Shown here: piece by piece, positions 1 through 5,211 of the stretch
How positions within the stretch are numbered: position 1 is the first letter of the stretch
Layout of the letters: each line of letters begins with the position of its first letter
Assembly: GCA_945788485.1 (NCBI GenBank)
Contig: CALZMB010000172.1
Span: forward strand, 1 to 5,211
Direction of reading: 5' to 3'
DNA length: 5,211 nucleotides
Source: an uncultured bacterium
GTDB taxonomy: Bacteria > Bacteroidota > Bacteroidia > Bacteroidales > Bacteroidaceae
Made by a program: the position numbers and the translations under genes
Notes under the pieces: model-generated
Database searches by the model: none
Seen by the model: the letters and a program-made list of their open reading frames with translations, nothing else
Told to the model about the DNA's origin: nothing

Positions 1-488
1 GTGGCTGCGAAGATGCTTACGGAGATGTAGAAATACCATGGCTCAGCCGGTGTCGAGAAGTTCTCGCTGTTTGCGAGGAGCAGTGCGGCGGCTGCAAGCA
101 GTCCGACGACGGCGGGGCGGAGCCCTTCGAAGATGTGCTGCACGACAGGTGTCTTCATGTATTTCATGAGCATCTTCGATATGAGAATCATGAGAATGAG
201 CGAGGGTAGAATGAGCGCGGTTGTCGCTATGATGCTTCCGGCGACGGATGTCATGGCGCTGTAGCCCGCGTTGTGTGCCGCGACGTACCCGCAGTATGTC
301 GCGGAGTTGATGCCGATGGGTCCGGGTGTCATTTGCGACACGGCAACGATGTTCGTGAACTCGGCAGATGTCATCCATCCGTGGCGCACGACGACTTCTG
401 TCTGAATGAGCGACAGCATGCCGTAGCCGCCTCCGAAGCCGAACAGCCCAATCTGGAAGAACGTGATGAACAGCATGAGGAATATCAT
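1..488 (-). CDS. Half-size chromate-transporter family (CHR) membrane protein, second of pair, C-terminus cut by window edge
   Basis: Reading leftward from ATG at 488-486, the frame stays open for 162 codons to base 1. The protein starts MIFLMLFITFFQIGLFGFGG and is hydrophobic throughout. The CHR signature is present: GLFGFGGGYGM at residues 14-24, then a Trp-containing loop (HGWMTSAEF) and a QMTPGPIGIN segment around residues 52-61, with further hydrophobic segments after it. Half-size CHR proteins are normally around 180-200 residues, so perhaps 20-40 residues are missing. Its start overlaps the stop of the upstream CHR gene as ATGA (488-485) and follows a strong Shine-Dalgarno, so the two are translationally coupled. 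Short CHR proteins typically come as adjacent pairs that together match one full-length ChrA. Family membership is clear. Chromate or sulfate as substrate is family knowledge and is not shown here. Confidence 0.92.
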   Translation of the reverse strand, partial: MIFLMLFITFFQIGLFGFGGGYGMLSLIQTEVVVRHGWMTSAEFTNIVAVSQMTPGPIGINSATYCGYVAAHNAGYSAMTSVAGSIIATTALILPSLILMILISKMLMKYMKTPVVQHIFEGLRPAVVGLLAAAALLLANSENFSTPAEPWYFYISVSIFAA

Positions 489-1135
489 TTCTCGTCACCT
501 CCTTCCTTGTTTTCAGCCTCGCTTTCGGTTATCATGCCGTAGATGTAGCCTCCCGCTCCTGCCGCGAGGATGATGAATATCGGGTTTACGCCGAGCAGCC
601 ATATCATTGCCGCGGATGCTACTGGAATCCAGCAGTTAGCGAAATTGATGTTCGCCGACTTCGCGAGCTTGAATGTCGGGGCGGCGATGAGAGCTACGAC
701 AGCGGGGCGTATGCCGTTGAAACATGCCTTCACCCATGCCACGTCCTGGAATTGCTGGAAGAACATGGCTATGAGGAGGATGATGAGGAACGACGGCAGC
801 GCGGCGCCGAGTGCCGCCGTGAGTGCGCCTTTGTTGCCGCAGAGCTTGTAGCCTATGAAGGTTGAGATGTTTATGGCGAAAACGCCGGGGCACGACTGCG
901 CGACAGCGATGAGGTCGAGAAACTCCTCGCGGCTGACCCACCTGCGTTTGTCAACGACATCGCTCTCGATGATGGGTATCATGGCATAGCCGCCGCCGAG
1001 CGTGAAAGCCCCGATGCGGAAGAACGTGGTGAAGAGCGCGGCTGCTGTGCCTTGTCGTGCTGTGTGTTGTGCCTGTTCCAATTTCTTTGCAAATATATTG
1101 TCGTTTTGCGGCGATTCTTGCCGTATCAATTGCAA
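485..1135 (-). CDS. Half-size chromate-transporter family (CHR) membrane protein, first of pair
   Basis: The longest frame gives 216 residues. The CHR hallmarks are GAFTLGGGYAMIP at 42-54, a basic/Trp loop (KRRWVSREEF, 63-72), AVAQSCPGVFAIN at 77-89, and several hydrophobic segments including one near 113-127 and another near 170-197. The tail is charged (ESEAENKEGGDEK). This is the usual size of a CHR half-protein and pairs with the gene that overlaps its stop. CHR proteins export or exchange oxyanions such as chromate at the inner membrane; the substrate here is unknown. The start is unresolved. There is no in-frame ATG before the first membrane segment (the first is Met52), and the longest start is TTG at 1135, which lies inside the -7 box of the likely promoter. 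TTG at 1129 or, more plausibly, TTG at 1081 after an AAAGAAA stretch would still keep the first membrane segment. Confidence 0.9.
   Translation of the reverse strand: MQLIRQESPQNDNIFAKKLEQAQHTARQGTAAALFTTFFRIGAFTLGGGYAMIPIIESDVVDKRRWVSREEFLDLIAVAQSCPGVFAINISTFIGYKLCGNKGALTAALGAALPSFLIILLIAMFFQQFQDVAWVKACFNGIRPAVVALIAAPTFKLAKSANINFANCWIPVASAAMIWLLGVNPIFIILAAGAGGYIYGMITESEAENKEGGDEK
495..504 (-). promoter_or_regulatory. Strong Shine-Dalgarno for the second CHR gene
   Basis: On the minus strand AAGGAGGTGA sits 6 nt before the ATG at 488-486 and is a near-perfect anti-16S match. It lies inside the last codons of the upstream CHR gene (the E-G-G-D of its C-terminus), just before the ATGA stop/start overlap. 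Such strong sites are uncommon in Bacteroidetes. None of the three rightward genes has one. The site supports the chosen ATG and coupled translation of the pair. Confidence 0.8.
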
Positions 1136-1164
1136 AATTACACTTTTTTCTTGAAATACGCAAA
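1133..1164 (-). promoter_or_regulatory. Bacteroidetes-type promoter for the CHR transporter pair
   Basis: On the minus strand TTTG (1164-1161) is followed by exactly 20 bp and then TAATTTTG (1140-1133). This fits the known Bacteroidetes primary-sigma consensus (TTTG at -33, TAnnTTTG at -7). Transcription would begin a few bases downstream, near 1126, leaving a leader of about 45 nt to the TTG at 1081. The -7 box covers the longest possible TTG start at 1135, which argues against that start. Confidence 0.75.
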
Positions 1165-1168
1165 AAAA

Positions 1169-1200
1169 CTTGTCAATTCAGAATTATTTATGTAATTTTG
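1169..1200 (+). promoter_or_regulatory. Bacteroidetes-type promoter for the phosphatase/WD40/sensor genes
   Basis: CTTG (1169-1172), a 20-bp spacer and TAATTTTG (1193-1200) match the Bacteroidetes -33/-7 pattern. The -7 box and spacer length are identical to the divergent promoter. The predicted start of transcription is near 1206, about 60 nt before the ATG at 1269. No similar element is seen before the next two genes, so this promoter probably serves all three. Confidence 0.75.
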
Positions 1201-1212
1201 CCGATGATGTGT

Positions 1213-1231
1213 CAGGACGGCCAGTGTCCTG
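1213..1231 (+). promoter_or_regulatory. Small hairpin in the 5' leader of the REC-phosphatase mRNA
   Basis: CAGGAC (1213-1218) and GTCCTG (1226-1231) form a perfect 6-bp stem around a 7-nt loop, close to the predicted 5' end of the transcript. An alternative, mutually exclusive 5-bp stem can form between GACGG (1216-1220) and CCGTC (1233-1237). No U-tract follows, so it is not a terminator. It could protect the 5' end or be chance pairing. It resembles no riboswitch class I recognise. Confidence 0.3.
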
Positions 1232-1268
1232 CCCGTCAGCATATTCCACCAAAAAACAACTATTCATT

Positions 1269-2432
1269 ATGGCATTGAAGATAATGAGCGTTGACGACGA
1301 GCTTGACCTTGAGCTGTTGCTGACGCAATATTTCAGACGCAAGATTCGCAAGGGCGAGTATGAGTTCTTTTTCGCCCACAACGGCGTAGAGGCGTTGCAG
1401 GTGCTGCTGTCACATCCCGACATCGACATCGTGCTGAGCGACATCAACATGCCGGAGATGGACGGCCTGACGCTTCTGAAGAAGATTAAGGACCGCAACA
1501 ACCCGGCGTTGAAGGTCATCATGGTGAGCGCGTACGGCGAGATGAGCAATATCCGCGAGGCGATGAACAACGGTGCGTTCGATTTCGCCACGAAGCCTAT
1601 CGACCTCGACGACCTGCAGCGCACGATAGACAAGGCGGAGAAGGAGATAGAGTTCGTGAAGCAGACGCAGCGCGAGCACGGGCAGCTCGTTGACATCAAA
1701 GCCGACCTCTCGCTCGCCTCTGAGGTGCAGCTTGCCATCCTCCCGCGCAAGTTCCCGCCGTTCGCCGACCTCACGTCAGAGATGGACATCTACGCCACGA
1801 TGCATCCGGCTAAAGATGTCGGCGGCGACTTCTACGACTTCTTCCGCATCGACGACAGCCACATCGGCTTCGCCATGGCAGACGTCTCGGGCAAGGGCGT
1901 GCCTGCCGCGCTGTTCATGACGATGAGCCACACGCTGCTGCGCTTCACCGGCTCGCGCTGTCTCGACCCTGTGCGCACCGCCATGGAGACGAACGGCATG
2001 CTGTCTCGAGAATCGTTCGATTCGATGTTCGTCACTGTCTTCTACGGCATCTACGACACCCGGACGGGCGACATCACTTATGTCAACGCGGGGCATAACC
2101 CTCCCTACGTGCTTCATGCCGACGGCACGGTGACGGCTCTGCCTGTCTCCGACAATATCTGCATGGGCGTGATAGAGGATTTCGCCTATACGGCGCACAC
2201 GCTGAAGCTTGAGCCCGGCGACACGCTTGTCGCATACACCGACGGCGTGACAGAGGCTTTCGACACGACAGGTGCAGCATACGGCGACGAAAGGCTCTGC
2301 CAGCTCATCGCCTCGCTCAGCGGCAAGACGGCGAAGGAAATCACCGACGGCGTGAACGCCAGCGTGGCAGACTTCGCCAACGGCGCCGAGCAGAGCGACG
2401 ACATCACCGTGCTCACCCTGCAGCGGAAATGA
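1269..2432 (+). CDS. Response regulator: REC domain fused to SpoIIE/RsbU-type PPM serine/threonine phosphatase
   Basis: The protein has 387 residues. REC domain, about 3-120: acidic pocket D9/D10, phospho-acceptor D58 in SDINMPEMDG, S87 and K109 of the KP motif. A charged helical linker (about 117-160) leads into AxxVQxxILP (150-159), which typifies SpoIIE/RsbU phosphatases. The PPM domain (about 165-387) keeps its metal-binding acids: VGGDFYD (D187), DVSGKG (D205), YTDGVTEA (D325) and SDDITVL (D377/D378). YVNAGHNPP at 271-279 is another family signature. All active-site residues are present, so it should be an active cytoplasmic enzyme that dephosphorylates Ser/Thr on a partner, in known cases often a STAS-domain anti-sigma antagonist. 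No such partner is visible here. The frame is open upstream to 1170, but that stretch includes the promoter. ATG 1269, after an A-rich leader without Shine-Dalgarno, gives a normal REC N-terminus (MALKIMSVDDE). It is the first gene of the likely operon. Confidence 0.95.
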   Translation: MALKIMSVDDELDLELLLTQYFRRKIRKGEYEFFFAHNGVEALQVLLSHPDIDIVLSDINMPEMDGLTLLKKIKDRNNPALKVIMVSAYGEMSNIREAMNNGAFDFATKPIDLDDLQRTIDKAEKEIEFVKQTQREHGQLVDIKADLSLASEVQLAILPRKFPPFADLTSEMDIYATMHPAKDVGGDFYDFFRIDDSHIGFAMADVSGKGVPAALFMTMSHTLLRFTGSRCLDPVRTAMETNGMLSRESFDSMFVTVFYGIYDTRTGDITYVNAGHNPPYVLHADGTVTALPVSDNICMGVIEDFAYTAHTLKLEPGDTLVAYTDGVTEAFDTTGAAYGDERLCQLIASLSGKTAKEITDGVNASVADFANGAEQSDDITVLTLQRK

Positions 2433-2470
2433 CGACAGTCTTCTGAAACGAAAACCTACATACCCACACC

Positions 2471-4096
2471 ATGGAAACCGGAAAACGCATACAGACGGAC
2501 ATGAAGCGCATCGCTTTTGGCCTCGCCATCGCGGCCGTGAGCAGTGGCGTCACTTTTCTCGTGTGTGAGCAGAACCACCAGGCAAGCATCGCGGCGTTGC
2601 AGAGCGAGGCGAAGCAGCTTGAGAAGGCGGCGTTTGAATCGCGCGTGACACAACGTGTCAGCGAACAGATGGAGGACATCGCCTTCCAGCAGAAATCCAT
2701 CTCCGACCGTCAGCGCGACCTGGCAGAGCGGCAGTCGCGCATCGCCGACATCGAAAGGGGGAAAGCCGAGATGGAGCGCGGCCTCGCGCTCATAGCCGAA
2801 CGGCGCGCCGTGGCGTCTGCCGCGCAGGCAGACAGCATGAGGCGCATAGCAGAGCAGCAGACACGCCTCGCCGAGCACAACCTCGCCGAGGCGGTAGAGG
2901 CGCGCGCGCACGCCGACACGCTGTTCTACCAGTCGTTAGGCAACTCACTCGCGCAGTCTGCCATCACGCAGATGTATAAGGACATCGACCTCGCACGCCT
3001 GCTCGCATACGCCTCGTGGCATTACACCAACACATACTCCGGCGACCGTGACCATCAGAACGTATATACCGCCGTGCTGCACACATCGAACAGCGTGGAG
3101 CGCATCAACACCATCCTGAAAGGCAATGTGCGCGCCATACACATCGTGCAGGCGGACGGCGCGAAATGGGCGATGGGCATCACCGACGCAGGCGAGCTCT
3201 TCTGCTACAACTACGAGGGTAAGCGCATCGTACACAACATTCCCGGACACCTTGTCAGAGACATGGCGATAACCGACGCGGGCCATGCCGCCGTCCTCAC
3301 GGCTGACGGGAGCGTGGTGCGCTGCAACTGCCGCAACGCCATCGCGGGAGGCACGATAGTGGAGACGCAGGGCACGCTGCCGCGGGGGAAATGGAAACAG
3401 CTCTTGGCAGTGGATGACGGCAAGTGTCTCGTGGCGATGTCCGGCAACACGCTCGCATGGATAGACGCCGCCACGCTGCAGCTGAAAGGCGTGGTGCCGC
3501 TGAAGGCGCAGCTCACCGCCATGGGATGCGAGAACCGCCGCATACACGTCTTCGGGAAAGGCGGAGCGCACTTCATCGCCGATGCCGCCGGGAATGTGGA
3601 GCAGGCAGACCTCACGGCGATAAAAGAGGATGTCACATATTATTATTATGACACCGCCACGCGCCAGCACATCGTGGGACAGCACAACGGCAACGTCGCG
3701 CTTGTGGAAGAGGGCGGCAAGATAGCGAAGATACTCACGGGCCACGGCGGACCCGTCACGCACATCGCCGTCGTCGGGAACCGTCTCATCTCTACAAGCT
3801 ACGACCACAGCATACGCCTCTGCAACCTGAAGGACATCGACGGCGTGCCCTCGTTTTTCACGTCGAAGTTCGACCGGTGGCCCATGACGTTCGCCATCGA
3901 CGAGAAAGAGAGCGTGATATGGGTCGGCAACGAAGGCGGCAACGTCAACAAGTTCTGCTTCTCCGTCTTCAAGAACGCCAACGCGACGAAAGCCCTGATA
4001 AACCGCGAGTTCACTACGGCAGAGTGGCAGTTCTATGTCGGCGACGCGGTGAAATACCGCACCTTCGGCACCGCCGCCGCCAAGCCTCTGCCATGA
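2471..4096 (+). CDS. Membrane-anchored coiled-coil protein with C-terminal WD40-like beta-propeller
   Basis: The protein has 541 residues and starts 38 bp after the phosphatase stop, with no promoter or Shine-Dalgarno between. A short basic N-terminus precedes one hydrophobic segment (about 14-32) without a signal-peptidase or lipobox site, so it is likely a signal anchor. By the positive-inside rule the rest would lie in the periplasm. Residues 38-150 form a long charged Ala/Glu/Arg/Gln coiled coil with recurrent LAE/IAE heptads. Residues 155-190 (SLAQS...DIDLARLLAYASW) resemble the helical linker before WD40 repeats in STAND-NTPase/WD40 proteins. The propeller covers about 205-500. Its clearest blade is 421-453 (LTGH...STSYDHSIRL), with Cys-Asn in place of the usual Trp-Asp; the other blades are diverged. 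The tail has TTAEWQFYVG...Y (515-529), like tails of WD40/STAND proteins. No catalytic domain is seen, so a scaffold or sensor role is likely. Met11 is an alternative start. Confidence 0.88.
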   Translation: METGKRIQTDMKRIAFGLAIAAVSSGVTFLVCEQNHQASIAALQSEAKQLEKAAFESRVTQRVSEQMEDIAFQQKSISDRQRDLAERQSRIADIERGKAEMERGLALIAERRAVASAAQADSMRRIAEQQTRLAEHNLAEAVEARAHADTLFYQSLGNSLAQSAITQMYKDIDLARLLAYASWHYTNTYSGDRDHQNVYTAVLHTSNSVERINTILKGNVRAIHIVQADGAKWAMGITDAGELFCYNYEGKRIVHNIPGHLVRDMAITDAGHAAVLTADGSVVRCNCRNAIAGGTIVETQGTLPRGKWKQLLAVDDGKCLVAMSGNTLAWIDAATLQLKGVVPLKAQLTAMGCENRRIHVFGKGGAHFIADAAGNVEQADLTAIKEDVTYYYYDTATRQHIVGQHNGNVALVEEGGKIAKILTGHGGPVTHIAVVGNRLISTSYDHSIRLCNLKDIDGVPSFFTSKFDRWPMTFAIDEKESVIWVGNEGGNVNKFCFSVFKNANATKALINREFTTAEWQFYVGDAVKYRTFGTAAAKPLP

Positions 4097-4147
4097 CACC
4101 CGCCGAGGCTTTGCCATGACACCCGCCAAGCCTCTGCATTGACAATC
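4079..4147 (+). repeat. Three tandem 23-bp repeats spanning the WD40 gene stop codon
   Basis: Units at 4079-4101, 4102-4124 and 4125-4147 have identical length. Units 1 and 2 match at 20 of 23 bases, and units 1 and 3 at 19 of 23. Unit 1 is in phase with the WD40 gene and encodes its last five residues (AKPLP) plus TGA. Every unit has TGA at the same internal position, so gain or loss of a unit would keep the stop and only change the distance to the next gene. Units 1 and 2 also carry ATGA, which creates chained mini-ORFs: 4093-4119 (MTPAEALP) and 4116-4142 (MTPAKPLH). The rest of the spacer, 4148-4194, shows no promoter, strong hairpin or ribosome site. Confidence 0.85.
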
Positions 4148-4194
4148 GCATAGCCGTCAAACCGTATGGCTGCAACCCCACATCAATACCTCCC

Positions 4195-5211
4195 ATGCAC
4201 AAGACACTCTTCCTGACCATACTCACAGCCCTGCTCTTCATCCCCGGTGTATGCCCGGCGCACGCCGAGGGGACGGGAGTGCCGTATTTCCGCAACTTCA
4301 CGTCAAAGGAGTATCACGCCCACAACCGCAACTACGATGTGGCGTGCGACGACTACGGCACTGTCTATGTCGCCAACTTCGAGGGCCTTCTCTACTACGA
4401 CGGAGCGTCGTGGCGCAAGATACACACGCCGGGCATCAGCCGCGTCACGCGTCTCGCGCGCGGCAGAGACGGCAGGATATGGGTTGGAGGCTACAACGTC
4501 CTGGGCTATCTCACGGCAGACCGTCAGGGCCGCCTGCACTTGAAGACCATCGTCTCTGATGCCGTAAAGGGCGGCTTGTCAGAGGTTGACTTCATCAAAG
4601 TCACCGACCGCCGCATCTATGTACATACATCTTCCGGCAAAGGCTACTACGTCGATGGCGACCGCCTTGTCGAGATGCCCGGGCAAGACATGGGCTTCTT
4701 CGCCGCCGCCAACGATTCGGTGAGCCATCTGCAGCTCCCCCTCGGCCGCTCGCTCTCCTATTCGCATGATTCCGGCATAAGCTTCGGCGACGCCGCCGCG
4801 TCGTGGATGCCGCTCTCCGAACGCGACGGCTTGGTCAGCAACTACATCAACTACCTCACCTTCGACAAGCGCCACACCGTATGGGGCGTGACAGACAAAG
4901 GCGTCTTCGCCTTCGATGCCGTCTCGCCCTACAGCCAGCTGACAGAGCGGCAAGGGCTGAAAGGCGAGGTGAACTGCATCACGCAGCTCGGCAAGACAGT
5001 CTTTCTCGGCACGATGGAAGGTCTGTTCGCCGTCAACGGACACAGCGTGAAGCGCGTCGGGGACATCGACCTCGCCTGCTGGCAGTTTGACGATGTCGAT
5101 GACAACACCGTCTATGCCGCCACCTCGGCAGGCCTCTACGTCACCTCCGGCGGCACCGTGCGCCGCCTCACACAGGGCAACACTTTCTCCGTCTGCATGG
5201 CGGCGGACGGC
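4195..5211 (+). CDS. Two-component-regulator propeller (Reg_prop) periplasmic sensor, 5' part only
   Basis: The frame runs open for 339 codons from ATG 4195 to the window end. A signal peptide is clear: MHK, a hydrophobic core, then a likely cleavage after A-H-A at residue 24. The mature part is a Reg_prop-type beta-propeller. Blade-like units are DDYGTVYVANFEGLLYYDG (52-70), GRDGRIWVGGYNVLGYL (90-106), DGLVSN...TVWGVTDKGVFAFD (211-241), GLKG...VFLGTMEGLFAVNG (254-282) and NTVYAATSAGLYV (304-316), with weaker ones between. In Bacteroidetes such propellers usually precede a Y_Y_Y domain, a transmembrane helix and a cytoplasmic output, either a histidine kinase or a transcription or phosphatase domain; that part is outside the window. 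It starts 98 bp after the WD40 stop in the same direction, with no Shine-Dalgarno. By position it is the likely input partner of the REC-phosphatase. Family call is strong, output domain unknown. Confidence 0.9.
   Translation, partial: MHKTLFLTILTALLFIPGVCPAHAEGTGVPYFRNFTSKEYHAHNRNYDVACDDYGTVYVANFEGLLYYDGASWRKIHTPGISRVTRLARGRDGRIWVGGYNVLGYLTADRQGRLHLKTIVSDAVKGGLSEVDFIKVTDRRIYVHTSSGKGYYVDGDRLVEMPGQDMGFFAAANDSVSHLQLPLGRSLSYSHDSGISFGDAAASWMPLSERDGLVSNYINYLTFDKRHTVWGVTDKGVFAFDAVSPYSQLTERQGLKGEVNCITQLGKTVFLGTMEGLFAVNGHSVKRVGDIDLACWQFDDVDDNTVYAATSAGLYVTSGGTVRRLTQGNTFSVCMAADG

Noticed and set aside
43..498. A 151-codon Arg/His-rich minus-strand frame
   Set aside because: It is a frame-shifted shadow of the CHR gene at 1-488. 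Its low-complexity Arg/His content and lack of membrane segments mark it as non-coding.
1090..1097. A second -7-like box, TATATTTG, on the minus strand
   Set aside because: No TTG-type -33 box lies at about 20 bp upstream. The element at 1133-1164 is better on both boxes and spacing.
1170..1268. In-frame 33-codon N-terminal extension of the REC-phosphatase from TTG 1170
   Set aside because: It would start inside the -33 box and include the -7 box, so it is not transcribed from that promoter. The residues do not look like REC, and ATG 1269 gives a standard REC N-terminus.
2555..2566. Possible lipoprotein Cys32 after the WD40 protein's membrane segment
   Set aside because: The preceding F-L-V lacks the small residue required at -1, so a signal anchor is preferred.
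2945..4129. A 394-codon open frame on the minus strand opposite the WD40 gene
   Set aside because: It lies almost wholly antisense to a well-supported gene, has no recognisable domain or promoter, and long antisense frames are expected in GC-rich coding DNA.
4139..4145. TTGACA, an E. coli-like -35, before the sensor gene
   Set aside because: No matching -10 at proper spacing, it falls in the third repeat unit, and Bacteroidetes promoters use a different consensus.
4150..4174. Weak inverted repeat TAGCC/GGCTG as terminator before the sensor gene
   Set aside because: Only about five pairs including a wobble, a 12-nt loop and no T-tract.
4195..4266. Possible lipoprotein signal at Cys20 of the sensor
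   Set aside because: The bases before Cys encode P-G-V, which does not fit a lipobox. The A-H-A site at residue 24 is a better signal-peptidase I site.

Overview
The window looks like chromosomal DNA of a Bacteroidetes (Bacteroidales-like) bacterium with fairly GC-rich genes. The main reason is two matches to the Bacteroidetes primary-sigma promoter, each a TTG-type -33 box, a 20-bp spacer and the -7 box TAATTTTG. The rightward genes also lack Shine-Dalgarno sequences and have A/T-rich or featureless leaders. Gene content fits: a half-size chromate-transporter pair and a Reg_prop-type periplasmic sensor. I cannot name a genus from sequence alone.

Left arm (1-1135, minus strand): two half-size CHR (chromate ion transporter family) membrane proteins overlap by ATGA. 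The second runs off the left edge. Transcription starts from a promoter at 1133-1164.

Centre (1133-1200): two promoters stand back to back with their -33 boxes only 4 bp apart. One drives the transporter pair leftward and the other drives the signalling genes rightward. The rightward transcript has a leader of about 60 nt with a small hairpin.

Right arm (1269-5211, plus strand): three co-directional genes with no recognisable internal promoter. They are (i) a response regulator whose REC domain is fused to a SpoIIE/RsbU-type PPM Ser/Thr phosphatase, (ii) a membrane-anchored coiled-coil protein with a WD40-like beta-propeller, and (iii) the first 339 residues of a secreted or periplasmic two-component-regulator propeller sensor, cut by the right edge. 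My inference is one signalling module: the propeller sensor perceives something in the periplasm and passes it to the REC-phosphatase, which acts on an unknown phosphoprotein, with the WD40 protein as membrane scaffold. The third gene's output domain and the phosphatase substrate are not visible here.

Between genes two and three lie three tandem 23-bp repeats. They duplicate the 3' end and stop codon of the WD40 gene and create a chain of ATGA-overlapping mini-ORFs. No gene-free stretch exceeds about 135 bp. I saw no tRNA, rRNA, CRISPR array, insertion sequence or convincing intrinsic terminator.
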